A DNA stretch of 64,000 nucleotides from Mytilinidion resinicola (lineage: Eukaryota > Ascomycota > Dothideomycetes > Mytilinidiales > Mytilinidiaceae): assembly GCF_010093595.1 (NCBI RefSeq), contig NW_022985438.1, positions 3,003,356-3,067,355 of the forward strand. Direction: 5' to 3'. Position 1 is the stretch's first letter. Every line of letters starts with the position of its first letter. The notes beneath the pieces are model-generated. The model saw only the letters and a program-made list of their open reading frames with translations, was not told where the DNA came from and did no database searches. The translations under genes were made by a program, and so were the position numbers. This document shows, in pieces, positions 9,678 through 19,292 of the stretch.

Positions 9678-11684
9678 TCATAATGTCGGTGCTCGCTTCA
9701 AACCCATGCAATATCGGACATATAGCGCATCCTTGAAATGCTCGTGTCTGATTCCCGGCGGGCGCGCTGTCTCAAACTCCCGAAGGGCCGCAGGAAGACT
9801 GTAGCCTAAGCGCTCGACGAGGTAGCAGACAAGAAAAAAGCCGGTGCGGTTGAAGCCGTAGTGACAGTGTACTCCAATCAAACCTTGCTTTCCTGAGGCA
9901 AAGACTGAATCTCCTGGAGGGGATGCTGAAAGCGATATGGCCTTTGCTTCGGTGGGTAGTGTTGTTGGAGTAGCCTGAGAAGTACCAGAGACTGCGGCCG
10001 TAGAGAGTGGAGCTGACGAAGATGTAGCCTGTGCGTCAGCAGCCGCAGATTCTGCCCCGGCCGCTCCAGGCTCAGAGCGAAGCTGGTCGATGAGTGCAAT
10101 GAAGGCATTGACCTCGTCCACAGTGGGTGGAAGTTTAGACACGGTGGGAAATTTGCGGTACATGATGCCCCCAGCTTCGAGACCTGCCGGATCATACACT
10201 GGGCTCTCGTGGCTGATGTCGACTACCACTGCAATCTTTGTTTTCCACTCATCGACAAAAACCTTTGGGCAATGCTGCTCATCGACTTCACGCAGGGTCT
10301 TCATGGCACGGAAGACGCCCCCGATCGGTTCCGAGACGGGCTTCACTGCCTGCCATTTAGCTAGATTCTTTACATCCCACTTTCCTTCGGTAGTCAAATA
10401 CTGCAACTGCCATCCGAGCGATAGACGGGCATCCACGTGGGTTGACAGGAAGGTCCCGATGAGGCCAGCAAGAGTACGTGAAGTAGTAGGCGCATACAAC
10501 AAAGCGTGCGACGCAGGGTGGGGAAGGACGGTCGTCTTGAGTACAAGCTTACGAGGAAGAGGCTCTGGGATATGGGTTCTCGATATCGGACTAATAGTAC
10601 TTGATGAATCAAAGCCCGTGTCACATTCTCCTGTGGATGACAATGTCGAAGAAGTCGTCAAGTCGGGTAAATCCGAAGAATCCACCCCAGAGTCTTGCTT
10701 GGTCTCGCGGCGGGGCGGAGGCTTGGCCGCGGAGTCGATGGGCGCGGCAGAATCCGGCACTACTTGAGCCTTAGATGCAGGAGATCGGCCGCTATCAGAA
10801 ACGTCTTTGCCAAGGAAAGAGGCGATATCTTTCAATTCACTAGCAGGAGTGACAAGGTCGGCTTCACCGGCTGCTAGAAAGACGGGTATTTGAAGCCCGG
10901 ACCAGGTTTCCTTTCCGGGTAAGCCCCCTTGAGCGGCTCCAGAAGAGTAATCCGGAAGCATGCCTCGCGCCATGCGTCGCCAAACCGGGGTCTTGCTTTG
11001 CATATTGAAGCGCAATTGTAGCTTTTTGGCCTCCTCTTCTGCGCCTGGGCCGACGAATCTAGCAACACTTTTGCTCTCGGTACCACCTCGGCGATCCCAC
11101 CATCGCATAGCGTCAAAAATGGGATTGGGGATAGCAAGGAGCAACTTGAGTCTTTTGGCTTGGTCTTGGGTTGGAGGGGTAGCTTTCGGGCACACTGCCA
11201 CAAGCCCCACTACGTGTCGCGATATCGCATCAGCATATGGCGACGATGACGAAGCAAGAAGCGCAGCTAAAGAGCAACCCATGCTGTGGCCGATAAGAAC
11301 AACGCCTTGATCATGTCCTTTGTCGCGATAGGATTCAATGACCACAGCGAGAAGACGGACTAGAGCATCGGTCGTATATGCCTCCCAGGTGGCCGGGGTG
11401 AATTGGGAGACGCCACAGCCGGGAAGGTCAATGCTCAGACATGGCGCAAGGTTAATGAAGCTCACGAGCAGAGGATGGAACTGGGCCACGGATCCGCCAA
11501 GGCCATGGATGAAAACCAGCAATGGCACTGGCCGCGGCGTCTGAGGAAGCTTGTCGCCTTGGGAGTGGGGCCGGTAGAAAGTGCGGATTGCCGGATAGGT
11601 AAAATTGGTGGTTGGCACCGTGTACGACCTTATGGTGGAGTGTTTCTTAAGCAGGCCGGGATCGGTACTGGCGGCATCTGCCAT
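9678..11684 (-). CDS. Alpha/beta-hydrolase fused to dual-specificity-type cysteine phosphatase
   Basis: Single-exon gene of 668 residues. The N-terminal half is an alpha/beta hydrolase. It has an oxyanion-region HGLGGS (residues 60-65), DLPGCG near 86-91, and the nucleophile elbow GHSMG (132-136, Ser134). A PVFLAAGEADLVTP segment supplies the usual acid-containing strand. A Ser-rich linker follows. The C-terminal quarter carries the phosphatase signature HCHYGFNRTG (Cys607 nucleophile, Arg613). A preceding VVVDISHESPVYDP segment may supply the general acid. That signature is closest to the mRNA-capping-enzyme-like group of cysteine phosphatases. I recall this two-domain arrangement in other ascomycetes, so a fusion is more likely than a run-on. 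The substrate of either half is unknown. The hydrolase could act on a lipid or ester; the phosphatase could act on phosphoprotein, RNA 5' ends or lipid. Confidence 0.85.
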   Translation of the reverse strand: MADAASTDPGLLKKHSTIRSYTVPTTNFTYPAIRTFYRPHSQGDKLPQTPRPVPLLVFIHGLGGSVAQFHPLLVSFINLAPCLSIDLPGCGVSQFTPATWEAYTTDALVRLLAVVIESYRDKGHDQGVVLIGHSMGCSLAALLASSSSPYADAISRHVVGLVAVCPKATPPTQDQAKRLKLLLAIPNPIFDAMRWWDRRGGTESKSVARFVGPGAEEEAKKLQLRFNMQSKTPVWRRMARGMLPDYSSGAAQGGLPGKETWSGLQIPVFLAAGEADLVTPASELKDIASFLGKDVSDSGRSPASKAQVVPDSAAPIDSAAKPPPRRETKQDSGVDSSDLPDLTTSSTLSSTGECDTGFDSSSTISPISRTHIPEPLPRKLVLKTTVLPHPASHALLYAPTTSRTLAGLIGTFLSTHVDARLSLGWQLQYLTTEGKWDVKNLAKWQAVKPVSEPIGGVFRAMKTLREVDEQHCPKVFVDEWKTKIAVVVDISHESPVYDPAGLEAGGIMYRKFPTVSKLPPTVDEVNAFIALIDQLRSEPGAAGAESAAADAQATSSSAPLSTAAVSGTSQATPTTLPTEAKAISLSASPPGDSVFASGKQGLIGVHCHYGFNRTGFFLVCYLVERLGYSLPAALREFETARPPGIRHEHFKDALYVRYCMGLKRAPTL

Positions 11685-11745
11685 GTGTCAGCGGCAGAAC
11701 TAGAAGCCCTAAAAATGCAGCGTGAGGGCGAGGGGAAGCGGGAAG

Positions 11746-12174
11746 TTATGCAAGATGCAGGCGGGAGGGGTGCAGCTCTGAGGTCGTGATAAGGTCACAT
11801 ATTGTGGCAGGGTGCATGTCGATCCCGAGGAAAAGAGGCCTACCAGCTCCAATTGAGTCGGACACGTCGCTGAGGGAGCCGCTGGAGGCCGGTCGCTTCT
11901 GGCGATGCCATAGCCAGAGGGCGGGAAGGAAGCCACAGAAGGCCGCAACTTTGACCATGCCCACGAGCGTCACGGGACGGAGGGAGTGAGCCGAGTTTGA
12001 GGAGAAGATAGAGCGGAGAGCTGAAGATATTGAGCTTCTTATAGGCGCGAGACAGGTCGCGAGAGCAGGATCGGTGAGCGATGGGAAGGCCTCTGCCCGG
12101 CCGGGCGCCAGCAGCAGGAGGAGCAGGGCGTGCGGCAGTGTCAGCAGTGCATGGCCGTGCGAATAGTCGTCCAT
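11746..12174 (-). CDS. Possible small membrane protein (weak)
   Basis: Open frame of 142 residues starting at MDDYSHGH. It has a signal-like hydrophobic stretch (LLTLPHALLLLLLAPG) and a later hydrophobic segment (TLVGMVKVAAFCGFLPALWLW) followed by basic HRQKR. It lies 61 bases upstream of the hydrolase-phosphatase start on the same strand, so it may be the 5' UTR of that gene read as protein. A GTAGGC near 11850 could also act as a splice donor. The region is GC-rich, where long open frames arise by chance. I do not recognise it. Confidence 0.25.
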   Translation of the reverse strand: MDDYSHGHALLTLPHALLLLLLAPGRAEAFPSLTDPALATCLAPIRSSISSALRSIFSSNSAHSLRPVTLVGMVKVAAFCGFLPALWLWHRQKRPASSGSLSDVSDSIGAGRPLFLGIDMHPATICDLITTSELHPSRLHLA

Positions 12175-13787
12175 GGCGAGGGCCGTGGGAGGAGCTGGAA
12201 TATATGATTTGGACGGGCGGAGAAGCAGCACAGGCGGTGGTGAGCAGAAGCACCTGCTGGCGGGCTGGGCCAATGGGTAGCAGGCGTCGTGAATCGTGCC
12301 CTCGGGTTTGGCAGTGGATCGTTGGTGCCTGACTGCCTCGGGGCGATCCGCAGTTGCAGGCCCTGGCGCGCCCGATGGAGACGACTCAGCGGGACGGAGG
12401 CAGCGGGGGCGTGGTAGAGGCACCGCAGCCTCATCTCTGGTGTTGACGGCTACTGGCGGCCGTGGTGGTGAGACGCGGGTTCAAAAGCTGCCCGCGTGGA
12501 AAAACAGGAGCGTGGGGCCTGCAGGCTTGGTGCGTGGCGACGCGGGGCGAGATGCATGCGTTGGGGGCTCATGGAGGGCACCCACGGCACCGCACTTCAC
12601 GGGACTTGGGACGCCAATGTCGCGATGCTCGATGGTGTTGATGACATCCAGGCGGCCCTGTGGTGTGCTGCCCTGTGCCCTGTGCCCTGTGCCCTGTGCC
12701 CTGTGCCCTGTGCCCTGTGCCCTGTGCCCTGTGCCCTGTGCTCTGTGCTCTGTGGTCTGGCGGGTGTTGGGCACAGTACGAGAGGCGCATTCCTAGGGAT
12801 ACCAGGCGAAGAGGGCGCTGCGTGGAGGCGCTATATGCGCGGAGCGGTATGGCCTGCGGGGAGCAGTGCTGCGTGGCGGCGGCATGTATGTACTGCCTAT
12901 GTCGCGAGCAGTCTCCTTTCAGCCCTGTGACCTCGTGCATTTCTCGCCTCAACTTCCTTCACTCCCCTCGACGTGGTAGCTCCTCAGCACAGCGCGGCCC
13001 TTACTCGGCGTTCTCGCCGGATCCGTGGCACCAGCTGCCGGCAGCCGTGTGCATACGCTCCATGCCACTCGGCGGGCCTCTTTTGCGCCCGTCTGTGCGA
13101 CTATCGTGTGCCCGGGACCTGCACCGGTAGCTTGTACTGGTACCATTGCTGCCATTGGCACTAAGCACCTAGAGACTCCCTAGCTCTCTGCGCTGCTCCA
13201 TTCGTCCCGCCTCCTCTGTCGTCCAAACCACGGCCGGCGGGGAGACGCCAGCATGATGCCCGTCGCCGCCGTGAGGCCAGGGCCCCGAGGCAAACCACAG
13301 CTGCTATCCACAGCCGTCCGAAGGGTGGGGCAGACAGCACATCTGGCCCACGATGGTGGCAGAGAGACGCCCCCGTGGAACCCTGTCCCCGAGTCCAGTA
13401 ACCCGGTGCGAGAGCCCATATCACCCTGACGGCTGCACCTGCGAGCACTCGACTCATAATCCCTTGAGCTCCCAGATAGCCCGAGATCTGCTCGACGCCG
13501 GCGCTTGAGGGCTGCTTGAATACTGATCGCAGAGCCCTGCTCCCCTTCACTACTCCTCCTACCTCATCTTCTCCAGCTGCCCGATTGCGTCAATTCTGTT
13601 CACTGTCCTTCCACATCCGAGAATAAGCTCTGCTCACCTTCCTCTAAGTCAATTGACCTTCCTCGCTTGCTGTTGGGGTCTTTCTGTACTATTTTACTAC
13701 TCTCAGGCCCCACTATATCCTACACTCCACCCTCCAACTTTTACAATACTTGTTTCCTGTCACACAAGTCCTCACGCCATCACCGCC
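12175..13787. other. GC-rich intergenic region between divergent genes
   Basis: About 1.6 kb that probably includes the upstream regions of the hydrolase-phosphatase gene (-) and the dehydratase gene (+). Several overlapping open frames exist on both strands but none shows a family motif. The 7-base satellite is listed separately. From about 13550 to 13787 the + strand is C/T-rich, as is usual just upstream of highly expressed fungal genes. Confidence 0.5.
12664..12752. repeat. 7-bp tandem repeat (ccctgtg)n
   Basis: Around eleven copies of the 7-base unit CCCTGTG followed by two or three CTCTGTG variants. Because seven is not a multiple of three, all three frames cycle through the same residues. 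That explains Cys-Ala-Leu-Cys-Pro-Val-Pro-like frames on + and His-Arg-Ala-Gln-Gly-Thr-Gly-like frames on -. It is not a telomeric unit. Confidence 0.9.
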
Positions 13788-15891
13788 ATGGAGCCCTCCG
13801 ATTCGCGAATACAGAGCCACTCTGACCCTCGATATGCCGAGTTCCGCTCGCTGCCAGATGGCACCATGAGAGACGGAAAGCTTGCGTTGAACAAGTACTC
13901 GAGTGTGCTCACAAACGACCATGACTTCCCCGGCGCCCAGGTGAGAGTGACCCGACCGTCCGATCGCGCCACCTCAATTGACCCGCGTGACACAGGCAAT
14001 GCTTTACGCCGCCGGCGTGCCTGATCGCCAATCCATGAAGACAAGTCCCCACGTTGGAGTCGCAAGCGTGTGGTGGGAAGGAAATCCTTGCAAGTTCGTA
14101 CAAAACATTCCCCGAAGCCGAGATCCACTTTACTGACTACCAACAGCATGCATTGTAGGTATATACCCAAATTAGTTGCACCTTCTCTCTAGAAGACTCC
14201 TCCCATCGCCTCCTAGCCTCAGTTTACCCCGCAAGGATTTGTCTGACATTATTCGTGACCGACAGTGCTGGACCTCGGAAAGGCCGTGAAAGATGCAGTT
14301 CAGAAGCAGGGCATGCTGGCCTGGCAATACAACACGATTGGCGTCTCCGATGGCCTCACAATGGGCGGTGAAGGTAAGCCACCCCTGTGCCCCTGCGGGA
14401 TCTGTGAGATCTCGTGGCATCCCCCAGGATACTGAGTCGTGCACAGGCATGCGCTTCTCGCTTCAAACTCGCGAGATTATTGCCGACAGCATCGAGACCG
14501 TCACCTGCGCCCAGCATCATGATGCCTGCATTGCTATTCCCGGATGCGACAAGAACATGCCCGGCGTTATCATGGCATTCGCGAGACACAATCGTCCCTC
14601 GGTCATGGTCTATGGTGGCACCATCATGCCCGGCTACAGCGAGACACTCCGCAAGCCCATCAACATCAGTTCATGCTACGAGGCGCAAGGTGCCTATGTT
14701 TACAAGACCCTGAGCAGTCCACATAATCCCAAAATCACTCCCGATGAGATTATGGAAGACTTTGAGAAGCACGCCTGTCCTACTATTGGAGCTTGTGGAG
14801 GTATGTACACGGCGAACACCATGTCGACGTGCATCGAAGCCATGGGCTTTTGTCTTCCAAACTCGTCCTGCACTCCCGCTGCAGCACCCGCCAAGATGCG
14901 AGAGTGCGCGAAAGCGGCTGCCGCAGTCCAGGTGTGCATGGAGAAGAACATCCGCCCAAAAGACCTACTCACCAAAGCTTCTTTCGAGAATGCGCTAATC
15001 ATGATGATGATTCTTGGAGGCTCCACCAATGCTGTCTTGCATCTCCTCGCCATGGCCGGCACGGCAGAAGTCCCACTCTCTCTTGACGACTTCCAGCGTG
15101 TGTCCAACAAGATCCCTCTCCTTGCGGACCTCGCGCCCTCTGGCAGGTTCTACGTTGCTGACCTATACGACATTGGTGGTATCCCATCCGTCATGAAGCT
15201 CCTCTGTGCAGCCGGCCTGATGAACGGCGATATCATGACCATCACTGGTAAGACCTTGGCCGAGAACATCGAGTCTTTCCCATCCCTGGCACAAGGCCAG
15301 GAAATTATCCGATCACTCGACAACCCCATCAAATCTACTGGCCACATCGAGATCCTGCGAGGTAATCTCGCACCCACTGGTGCTGTCGCCAAGATCACTG
15401 GCAAGGAAGGCACCAAGTTTGTTGGCAAGGCGCGCGTCTTCGATAAGGAGGTGGAGCTCGACGAAGCCCTAAATGAGGGCAAGATCCCACGCGGGGAGAA
15501 CCTCGTACTCGTTGTTCGATATGAGGGACCCAAGGGTGGCCCTGGTATGCCGGAGCAGCTAAAGGCATCTGCCGCGCTTATGGGTGCGAAGCTCACTAAC
15601 GTCGCGCTCATCACCGATGGCCGATACAGCGGTGCTAGCCATGGCTTCATCGTTGGTCACATCTGCCCCGAAGCTGCCGTTGGAGGACCGATCGCCGTGG
15701 TGCGCGATGGAGACATCATCACGATTGACTCGGAAAAGAACTTGATCGACATGAACGTGTCGGACGAGGAGATCAAGAAGCGGCTCGCTGAGTGGACTCC
15801 GCCCAAACCGAAAATCACTCGCGGTGTCTTGGCCAAATATGCCGCCTTAGTTGGAGATGCATCTCACGGAGCTATGACCGATCTCTTCTAA
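13788..15891 (+). CDS. Dihydroxy-acid dehydratase (ILV3-type paralogue)
   Basis: Five exons: 13788-13940, 13996-14093, 14147-14154, 14266-14373, 14447-15891; 603 residues. The family converts 2,3-dihydroxy-3-methylbutanoate or 3-methylpentanoate to the keto acids of valine and isoleucine synthesis, normally in mitochondria, using an iron-sulphur cluster. The three expected Cys ligands are present: NPCNMH (Cys83), PGCDKNMPG (Cys156) and GACGGMYTANTM (Cys239). LITDGRYSGASHGF near the end is the catalytic Ser region. The third exon is only 8 bases and is needed to restore NPCNMHLLDLG. The N-terminus (MEPSDSRIQSHSDPRYAEF) lacks the Arg-rich amphipathic presequence expected for the mitochondrial enzyme, and no upstream in-frame ATG supplies one. 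The block MSTCIEAMGFCLPNSS differs from the usual A-I-E-A-L-G-M-S-L-P-G pattern. It may be a secondary, cytosolic or specialised copy. The enzyme family is certain; the physiological role is not. Confidence 0.92.
14147..14154 (+). other. 8-base microexon of the dehydratase gene
   Basis: The bases CATGCATT are bounded by a CAACAG acceptor and a GTAGGT donor. They join the flanking exons as Asn-Met-His-Leu-Leu-Asp, which matches the conserved N-terminal block of the enzyme family. Branch-like CTGAC words lie at suitable distances in both flanking introns (53 and 111 bases). Confidence 0.8.
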
Positions 15892-16916
15892 GCCTCTATG
15901 GACGCATATGGCATGGACTTCTAACGATATACTGCCTTGCGATGCCAAAGACACGGGATCTGGATTCCAGGTCTAACTCTTTGGGTCATCTTTTATGTTC
16001 TGCTTTTGCTATATTATCCTTTTCTACAACAGGAACTGCATACCTCCAAAAATTCCCTTATAGATTAGTCTCCCTTATTTACTCTATTCCCAGTGTCCAT
16101 CCTCCACCAATAGCATTTCCAAATTTTTGCTTCTCGCGGCCTTCTAGCGGCAGGACGGGAAGTGGAAAGACACATGGGGGCGCTGGGTTAGGGTCATGCA
16201 TGCGAAGCCTGGAGTAGGGGCGTAGGGCACTTAGACAAAAGCATAACTAGGGAAAATTTGAATCTTTGATACTTACACGAAAGCTGCGTACATATTCTTA
16301 TAGTTGTTGTTCTATCAAGCACGTGCACGGACGCCGAAACCGGTAAGCGTGGGCGCTTGGACCACTTGGGCCACGCCATTCCTACCATTTGGAGATCTGT
16401 TCGAACTTCCATCCATCCTCCTATTTTTCGTACTCATCTCAGCTATATACTCTCTTCTACGGAAATTGACGATTGATTGTTCGCTCACATTATTTTGCTT
16501 TCAACTAGCGTGATGGCGTTCACTCCCCCCGAAGGAAAGTAGGCTCGCACGTTGAAGAGTACAGTGCGAAGAGGCACGGAGCCACGAAACTGCGAACTCT
16601 TAATGCAGGACTCTATGATCTCAAGTAAGAATAACTTGCGATTTTACGATCGTGATTGCTTTGGTCACGTCCCTTTCATCGATGAGGCAATGGAGTGGTT
16701 GCTGGTAAGCCGTTTGCGCACGACAAAGACAAAAGAATAAGGTGCTATTTCAAGTTGCCTTTGTGTGTGCCAAACATTCCATTAGCTCAATCTCTGCGTC
16801 TAGTTACTGGTAACAAGTCCATCCATCTGCTCTGTAGGCTATTCAATCTGCGCTTTTCAAAACTCACTAGACGGCCGATTTTTTGTGTATTGTCGTTCAC
16901 AAATCTCCATCTCACC
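15892..16916. other. Intergenic stretch, no gene seen
   Basis: Includes the 3' untranslated region of the dehydratase gene. Open frames of 60-140 codons are present but none carries a recognisable motif or splice-compatible extension. CACGTG-like words occur near 16318. Confidence 0.45.
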
Positions 16917-17176
16917 ATGTCGACAGCCGATGACATAAGGCGACGGGAGAATCGTGCAAGAGGGGAGTTTCCCGGTTTGTACGATGCACTAAATGCACGG
17001 GATGGTGGCGATGCAACGTGGTTTCTGAAGTATTACAAACAGCGTGAGGAGTAAGCCGACCGTAGCTAAACCAACGTGAGCGATCTGTTGCAATCGACCG
17101 TTTTAGTGGACCTGGACAATCCAATCAAGGACCAGGCCAAGGTCCAACCTGGATTAATCGGGTTGTAATCCAGTGA
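16917..17176 (+). CDS. Putative 67-residue protein, two exons
   Basis: Proposed exons 16917-17050 and 17107-17176, joined by a 56-base intron with GTAAGC donor and TTTTAG acceptor. The peptide starts MSTADDIRRRENRARGEF, continues through a hydrophilic stretch ending WFLKYYKQRE, and finishes with a Gly/Gln/Pro-rich tail (DGPGQSNQGPGQGP) and WINRVVIQ. Without splicing it would stop after 45 residues (YKQREE). The ATG context (CACCATGTC) is good, and codon use in the first exon looks protein-like. I recognise no family. It could be a genuine small protein or a chance frame. Confidence 0.35.
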
Positions 17177-17513
17177 ATTGACCCCGCATACGCGTTTTAG
17201 GACGCGTTTTGTGGCTTTTCACGCGCTGTTTTGACCCCCCCCACGACCCCCACGGGTACCCCTTTTCTACGCACATAGTGAATAGAGGTCCGTGCCTAGT
17301 CTGGAAACGGTTCAAACCGGTCACAATTCCTCTCTAATAAAAAGTGCTAAGTGATTGATTAGGAATAGATTGCAAACTATACCCCACAAACTCGCTCCAT
17401 CGGCTTACTCCTTACACTGGGAAACCCCCTCCATTAATGCAAAAAGAGCAAATGCTAGAGCCCGATCATAGACGAGTTAGGGCTTCCCTATTCACACCTG
17501 TTTGTACCTTCTT
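17177..17513. other. Short intergenic stretch
   Basis: About 340 bases. Contains two nearby CGCGTTTT words and a short poly-C run near 17235. No gene or convincing regulatory element is seen. Confidence 0.4.
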
Positions 17514-18447
17514 TCATAGTTGTAACCGTTCCAGCCGCCGTTGGTGCGTTGGATATTCTGGGTCATCCTCCCAGGGCCAAGCGGCCTGTGACGACGTGCC
17601 TGAGGTTGCTGTTGTAGTGGAACTAGAAGCCGCTGTAGTCGTGGCAGCCGCAACATGTGAGGCGGATGCTCCCGCCATAGTGTAGGTGCCGGTAGAGAGG
17701 CTGGCGTCAATAGCATAGCCGGCGGCTCCTTGGCTGGTCATGATGCTTTCTCCACTCATGCTCATATTATCGTAGGCTGTTGCGCCGGAACCTTTCCCTG
17801 TAAGGTAAACGTGGGCCTTCTTTTTGCCGGTCAGCTCAGCAGTAATGTGCTCATGACCACTACACTGGGCTTTGATCAAACTGTCTACGCTGAAGTCTTT
17901 CGGTGGTGATCTATAGAGGCAGTCAGCTTACTAGGCCAATAGTAAAGAGATTTTAAGATGTCTTATAAAGGTAAGTTTCCTGCTTAACCTACTTAATAAC
18001 AGCGGTAACGGCACCAACTCGCACAGCTATTAGATACGTGAAATGTTTAGTAAGAGCCTTCATTGTATCCACTAAGATCCCCTTATTGGCTGCTTCTGTC
18101 AGCAGCCGCTGTTGTGCGGCAAGACCCCATCTAACACGTATCGTGCCGATGGAAGCATCGTATACATTAGCTGCCAGGCGATTGGAGTATCGCGCGGGAA
18201 CAGCGCCACCGCTACTGCTACTGGCTTGGGTGGTCGTGCCCCTACTTTGAACTTGCGCCGTGTATTGAAACCATTGCGTTGTGTTTGCTCGGCGATAATA
18301 GTAAGTGGTACCTTGGTTACTGGCATAATCGTGGGTTCCGTCGGATGTGAGCTGGTATGAGTATCCGGAGATAGTAACCGTTGCCATTGTGCTGGTTTGC
18401 AGGCCGTAAGCATCTAATATTAGGTGGAACGCGAACAATATGTACAT
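17514..18447 (-). CDS. Unrecognised Ser/Thr/Ala-rich protein, two exons
   Basis: Exons 18447-17993 and 17910-17514 join in frame (TAVIK to SPPKDFSVDSL) across an 82-base intron with GTAGGT donor, CTGAC branch and CTATAG acceptor, giving 283 residues. A second ATG at 18387 (MATVTISGYSYQL) would give 263. The longer start adds MYILFAFHLILDAYGLQ, which could be a short signal sequence. The body is rich in Tyr, Thr, Ser and Gln (GYSYQLTSDGTHDYAS, YYYRRANTTQWFQYTAQVQ). Near the C-terminus is a poly-Ser/Thr stretch, then an acidic-aromatic patch (WPWEDDPEYP) and a basic end. No known domain is recognised. Composition is compatible with an extracellular or surface protein, but that is inference. Confidence 0.55.
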
Positions 18448-19292
18448 GAAAGCCTTGTTTTGCTACAGCATGGTTTGCCGTAGGTGATTGTCATAATCCA
18501 ACACATTGTGAAATAATGCTGGAGGTTTCGCGCTGTGTTGTTTGGATATTAAGACGTGTAAATGTGAATAGAAAAGCGTATAAATGGGATGTGAAAATAG
18601 GAATAATACAGGGGAGCGCTACTCGTACACCCCCTAATCGCTACATGTACACCCCCTTACCCCCTCTTGGAGCTTCACCACCTTCTGATTGGCTTAGAGC
18701 AGCGCGGAGCTTCCTCCGGGCATTCACCCTTACGTCTCTCTGCACGTGATGCTATACGCGAGGCCGTATGTGAGCTTGTACGTGAGCTTGGACGTGAGCT
18801 TGTACGTGAGCTTGTACGTGAGCTTGTACGTAAGGCTACACAAATCGGCATGATGTGATTGCTTGTGTTGTACATAGCTGCATTTGGAGAGAGCATTCGG
18901 AATTAGTGAGCGAGTTAAGCGAGCGAATTGGAGGCTCCGGAGCCGTAGCCCGAGCCAATAGGAAGGCGGTGAAACGCCAATAGTGCAGGGGGTGTGCAGG
19001 TAACCATCGCCCTTATTAAAGTGTTGAAATTTAGTAATATTGTTAGTTAGGGTTTAAGAAACTGTGCACAGAGGTGGTAGCGTGCACGAGCCCGTGGGCA
19101 CTTCTAAGCCAACGGCTGACCCAACTGTTTTCCCACCACACAGCACTCACCACCCACCACGCTCTTCACCCACCCTTTGTCCATTCATACTCACCCAGTT
19201 ACTCGCTTCCATACACATAGGCGCCAGCAACACCCGACCCAGTGACAACATCTTGAGACCTACGACCGCCCCCGCCGAATCACACCCTAACC
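18448..19292. other. Intergenic region with 12-bp tandem repeat
   Basis: Separates the Ser/Thr-rich gene (-) from the kinase gene (+) and so is a divergent promoter region. Apart from the 12-base repeat it holds no supported gene. The last 200 bases before the kinase are C/A-rich, as in fungal promoters. Confidence 0.5.
18763..18835. repeat. 12-bp tandem repeat (gagcttgtacgt)n
   Basis: Six near-identical units of GAGCTTGTACGT (one has GGAC in place of GTAC). Because the unit is four codons long, it reads through as Glu-Leu-Val-Arg repeats on + and Thr-Ser-Ser-Arg-like repeats on -. No gene seems to use it. Confidence 0.85.

Noticed and set aside
10090..10767. 225-codon + strand frame inside the hydrolase-phosphatase gene
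   Set aside because: Antisense shadow without motifs.
12296..13130. Open frames with Cys-Ala-Leu-Cys-Pro-Val-Pro repeats, which look like a Cys-rich secreted protein
   Set aside because: They are produced by the 7-base satellite in every frame; flanking codons show no continuity or splice support.
13653..13787. Upstream in-frame ATG extending the dehydratase by 45 residues
   Set aside because: The extension is hydrophobic and lacks Arg, so it does not resemble a mitochondrial presequence. The ATG at 13788 has better context (CCGCCATGG).
14293..14446. ATG at 14293 as the start of the dehydratase
   Set aside because: That frame runs through an intron and misses the Cys83 block; splicing from upstream exons restores the conserved N-terminus.
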